From: JANWYT01 sp034437555
GTDB lineage: Bacteria > Chloroflexota > Anaerolineae > Aggregatilineales > Phototrophicaceae
Reading direction: 5' to 3'
NCBI GenBank assembly: GCA_034437555.1
Contig: DAOTTQ010000073.1
Coordinates: forward strand, 1-23,936
DNA: 23,936 nt
Below the pieces are notes generated by a model, which saw nothing but the letters and a program-made list of their open reading frames with translations, was not told the DNA's origin and searched no databases. Shown piece after piece: positions 22,388 through 23,936 of this stretch (position 1 is its first letter; every line of letters starts with the position of its first letter). The translations under genes were made by a program, and so were the position numbers.

Positions 22388-23246
22388 CCTAAACACCGCA
22401 TCGCCCACTGTCGTTAAGCCCGCCTTTCGCTTGCGTAGCCTTATTCCGCAACGGTGGTATGCCCACCTGTTTTTGTGGGTGGCGTGCCTCGTTTTAGGCT
22501 TTCCCTTGTTGTATGCCATTGTGGTAAGCACCCAAAACAATAGCGATGTGTTTTCGTATCGTGCCACCTTTGGCGATTACTTTGAGAGTAACTTAAAAGT
22601 AGTCATTCAAGACCGAAACTTGCTACGCTATATGAGCAATAGCGTCATTATCGCCGTGATTGTCACGGTGGGTAAAACGGTATTGTCGCTTTTGGCGGGC
22701 ATGGCGTTTGTGTATTTTCGCTTTCCATTTAAGTGGCTCATTTTTGGCATTGTACTCATGACGCTGATGATGCCCACCGAGATTTTAGCGATTGCGCTGT
22801 TTCGTTTGGTCAATAGCTGGGGCTTTGACAGTTACATTAGTATGACAGTGCCGTTTTTAGCCAGCGCAACAGGCACATTTTTGTTTCGGCAACACTTCGC
22901 CAATATCCCTGCGGAACTTTCCGAAGCGGCACAATTGGACGGGGCAAGTCCGATACAATTCTTGTTTAGGGTGCTAGTCCCCATTAGCTGGAATACGATT
23001 GGCGCGTTGGCGGTCATTCAGTTTGTGTATGTGTGGAATATGTACTTGTGGCCCGTTTTGGTGATACGCGCCCAAGAACGCCAAGTGGTACAGGTGGGGT
23101 TACGGTCATTAATTGCGTCGGATGCGTCCGTTAGCTTTGGGCCCATGATGCTGGCGGCGGTAATCGCCAGCCTGCCCCCCATAATTGTGTTTATTCTGTT
23201 GCAAAAACAGTTTATGAGTGGTTTCGCTGTCACGAGGGATAAGTAA
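22377..23246 (+). CDS. ABC sugar transporter permease (UgpE/MalG-like)
   Basis: 289 residues, normal length for this subunit. Six hydrophobic helices span about 30-285, and the EAA loop is present as EAAQLDGASPIQFLFRVLVP (183-202). The ATG at 22377 overlaps the end of the first permease gene by 11 bases, with GGAGAGCAGG upstream, so the two permeases are coupled and form the heterodimeric channel. The operon ends here; no clear terminator with a T run follows, only the hairpin-rich region from 23247. Confidence 0.9.
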   Translation: MEHSLNTASPTVVKPAFRLRSLIPQRWYAHLFLWVACLVLGFPLLYAIVVSTQNNSDVFSYRATFGDYFESNLKVVIQDRNLLRYMSNSVIIAVIVTVGKTVLSLLAGMAFVYFRFPFKWLIFGIVLMTLMMPTEILAIALFRLVNSWGFDSYISMTVPFLASATGTFLFRQHFANIPAELSEAAQLDGASPIQFLFRVLVPISWNTIGALAVIQFVYVWNMYLWPVLVIRAQERQVVQVGLRSLIASDASVSFGPMMLAAVIASLPPIIVFILLQKQFMSGFAVTRDK

Positions 23247-23516
23247 GGGGTTTATCCTCCTGCCCCTCATCCCCCGCCCCTTCTCCCACCGCTACGCCGA
23301 GAATAAGGGGTACAAAACAGCGCGTTCTTCAAGTCCCTCGCCAATTTTTGGAGAGGGATTTAGGGTGAGGTTGCCCTACACACTTGTGGCTTCGCCAAAA
23401 CCCCCAAAATTTTCCCCGCGAAGGCGGGGGGCGCTAAACGCACGCCACTAAGTGGCGATGGGGCGATGCCCCAAACCCCCCAGAAATCAGAGAACAGAAA
23501 CCAGAGACCAGAGCTA
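23247..23516. repeat. Hairpin- and repeat-rich non-coding region between the ABC operon and the FGE-like gene
   Basis: No gene is supported in these 270 bases. They hold a C-rich block (23260-23288), then four hairpins: 23335-23357 (CCCTC..CCAA / TTGG..GAGGG), 23414-23429 (CCCCGC / GCGGGG), 23443-23457 (CGCCAC / GTGGCG, perfect, loop TAA) and 23460-23472 (GGGGC / GCCCC). Then comes a CAGA-type degenerate repeat (about 23481-23513) directly next to the stop codon of the FGE-like gene. The CCCTC / GAGGGATTTAGGGTGAGG style is that of dispersed palindromic repeats. On the minus strand the hairpins come straight after the candidate variable repeat of the FGE-like gene. Confidence 0.7.
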
Positions 23517-23936
23517 TTAAGAGCGGACACACCGAAACCCGGTAAGATCGAAAACATTAGAAGGGAGATCCCAGAAGCGGTAGGCGGAGCGAAGGACGAT
23601 AGACGGATAGTTGAATGAACCGCCCCGAAGCACCCGACGAACAGATGTGCTACTTAAATCACCCTCACGCCCATCACTCGCTACATACGGATAACCTTCG
23701 TAGGCACTGAGTTGCCACTCCCACACGTTCCCCGACAGGTGCATTGCTCCTACCCAACTAGCGCCTTCGGGCTTGCTAGTGACGGGGTTGGGCTTACCAC
23801 CACTATTCTCTTTTCAAACGGCTCGTTTGCCCCCTTCCAAGTCGTTCCCCCACGGATAAACCCAGTTTTCCACCCCACGCGACCCATATTCCCACAACGG
23901 TTCTGTCGAGAGCGTACATTTCACCCACTCTGAAAA
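23517..23936 (-). pseudogene. 3' part of an FGE/SUMF1-type C-type-lectin-fold gene interrupted by an in-frame TGA
   Basis: On the minus strand one frame is open from the window edge (23936) to a TAA at 23517-23519, except for a TGA at 23814-23816. Upstream of the TGA it reads STEPLWEYGSRG and VYPWGND, the middle of the FGE-sulfatase family. After it come ENSGGKPNPV, GASWVGA, SGNVWEW, VLRGGSF, RSAYR and GFRCVRS, all in the expected order, so both sides belong to one gene. The TGA falls between KRAV and KENSGG, where a single G-to-A change of a TGG Trp codon could explain it. The conserved N-terminal half is outside the window. Catalytic Cys residues of true formylglycine enzymes are not visible, so this is a lectin-fold relative. 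It may be a pseudogene, a sequencing error, or a recoded stop. The remaining open ATG at 23744 would give only 75 residues and lacks half the fold. Confidence 0.8.
23520..23630 (-). other. Candidate diversity-generating retroelement variable repeat (VR)
   Basis: The last ~35 codons of the FGE-like gene have the form of a DGR target: a fixed RVLRGGSF entry, a scatter of variable residues (Tyr, Ile, Phe, Leu, Asp, Val, Ser) among fixed Arg-Ser-Ala and Pro, and a fixed GFRCVRS exit. In 23541-23615, 23 of 25 codons end in C or T and none in A, as expected when AAY codons of a template are changed at the adenines. Hairpins follow downstream. No template repeat or reverse transcriptase is in the window, so this would be a remote target. 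Confidence 0.6.

Noticed and set aside
23218..23451. Plus-strand open frame after the second permease
   Set aside because: Runs through C-rich hairpin repeats, translation is Pro/Ser/Arg low complexity and there is no ribosome site.
23247..23516. Template repeat of a DGR downstream of the candidate variable repeat
   Set aside because: I looked for a copy of the RGGSF...GFRCV DNA with adenines at the variable places on both strands and saw none here; the A-rich CAGA repeat does not align with it.
1..23936. tRNA genes, rRNA, insertion sequences, integrases
   Set aside because: No cloverleaf-like 3' CCA regions, rRNA stretches or transposase/integrase motifs were recognised on either strand, though a covariance-model search was not possible.

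Overview
The window looks like a chromosomal segment of a member of the Chloroflexota, probably Anaerolineae-like. This is an inference from gene style: tandem membrane-anchored glycoside hydrolases with Pro/Thr-rich linkers, a GT39-like membrane protein with a C-terminal beta-sandwich, a fused malic enzyme/phosphotransacetylase, an intein-containing RecA, an ABC sugar transporter without its own ATPase, and a formylglycine-generating-enzyme-like (FGE) C-type-lectin-fold gene at the right edge. No rRNA or 16S marker is present, so the phylum is not proven.

Layout. Positions 2-319 hold the 3' end of an unrecognised gene, ending at a bidirectional terminator (341-377). From 10965 down to 380 a seven-gene minus-strand run is packed like an operon. 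It encodes four paralogous glycoside hydrolases (SH3b-GH; membrane anchor-GH18-like-linker-GH; anchor-linker-GH; anchor-GH), a CopD-like membrane protein, a GT39-like membrane glycosyltransferase and RNase Z. Upstream of it, rho (11134-12426, minus) ends in its own strong hairpin terminator. Rho is divergent from a plus-strand block: maeB (malic enzyme with phosphotransacetylase domain), recA with an in-frame 185-residue mini-intein, and an RlmD/TrmA-like protein that has lost the usual nucleophilic cysteine. The last of these converges on a GT4 glycosyltransferase (minus), and the two genes overlap at one CTAG stop. Divergent from the GT4 gene is an ABC transporter operon (UgpB-like binding protein, UgpA-like and UgpE-like permeases). 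It has a promoter with a perfect inverted repeat and two hairpins after the binding-protein gene.

The right edge (23247-23936) is different: a hairpin- and repeat-rich non-coding stretch, then the 3' end of an FGE/SUMF1-type C-type-lectin gene on the minus strand. Its last ~100 bases look like the variable repeat (VR) of a diversity-generating retroelement (DGR): 23 of 25 consecutive codons end in a pyrimidine, residues are hypervariable where relatives typically carry Asn, and the end is fixed as GFRCVRS. The same frame carries one in-frame TGA upstream. Neither a template repeat nor a reverse transcriptase is inside the window. This edge and the RecA mini-intein are the most interesting parts.

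How the genes work together: the GH/GT39/CopD run probably serves cell-surface or extracellular polysaccharide handling, and the ABC operon would import a carbohydrate or polyol product. MaeB, RecA, Rho and RNase Z are housekeeping genes. The functional link between the GH run and the transporter is only an inference from content.
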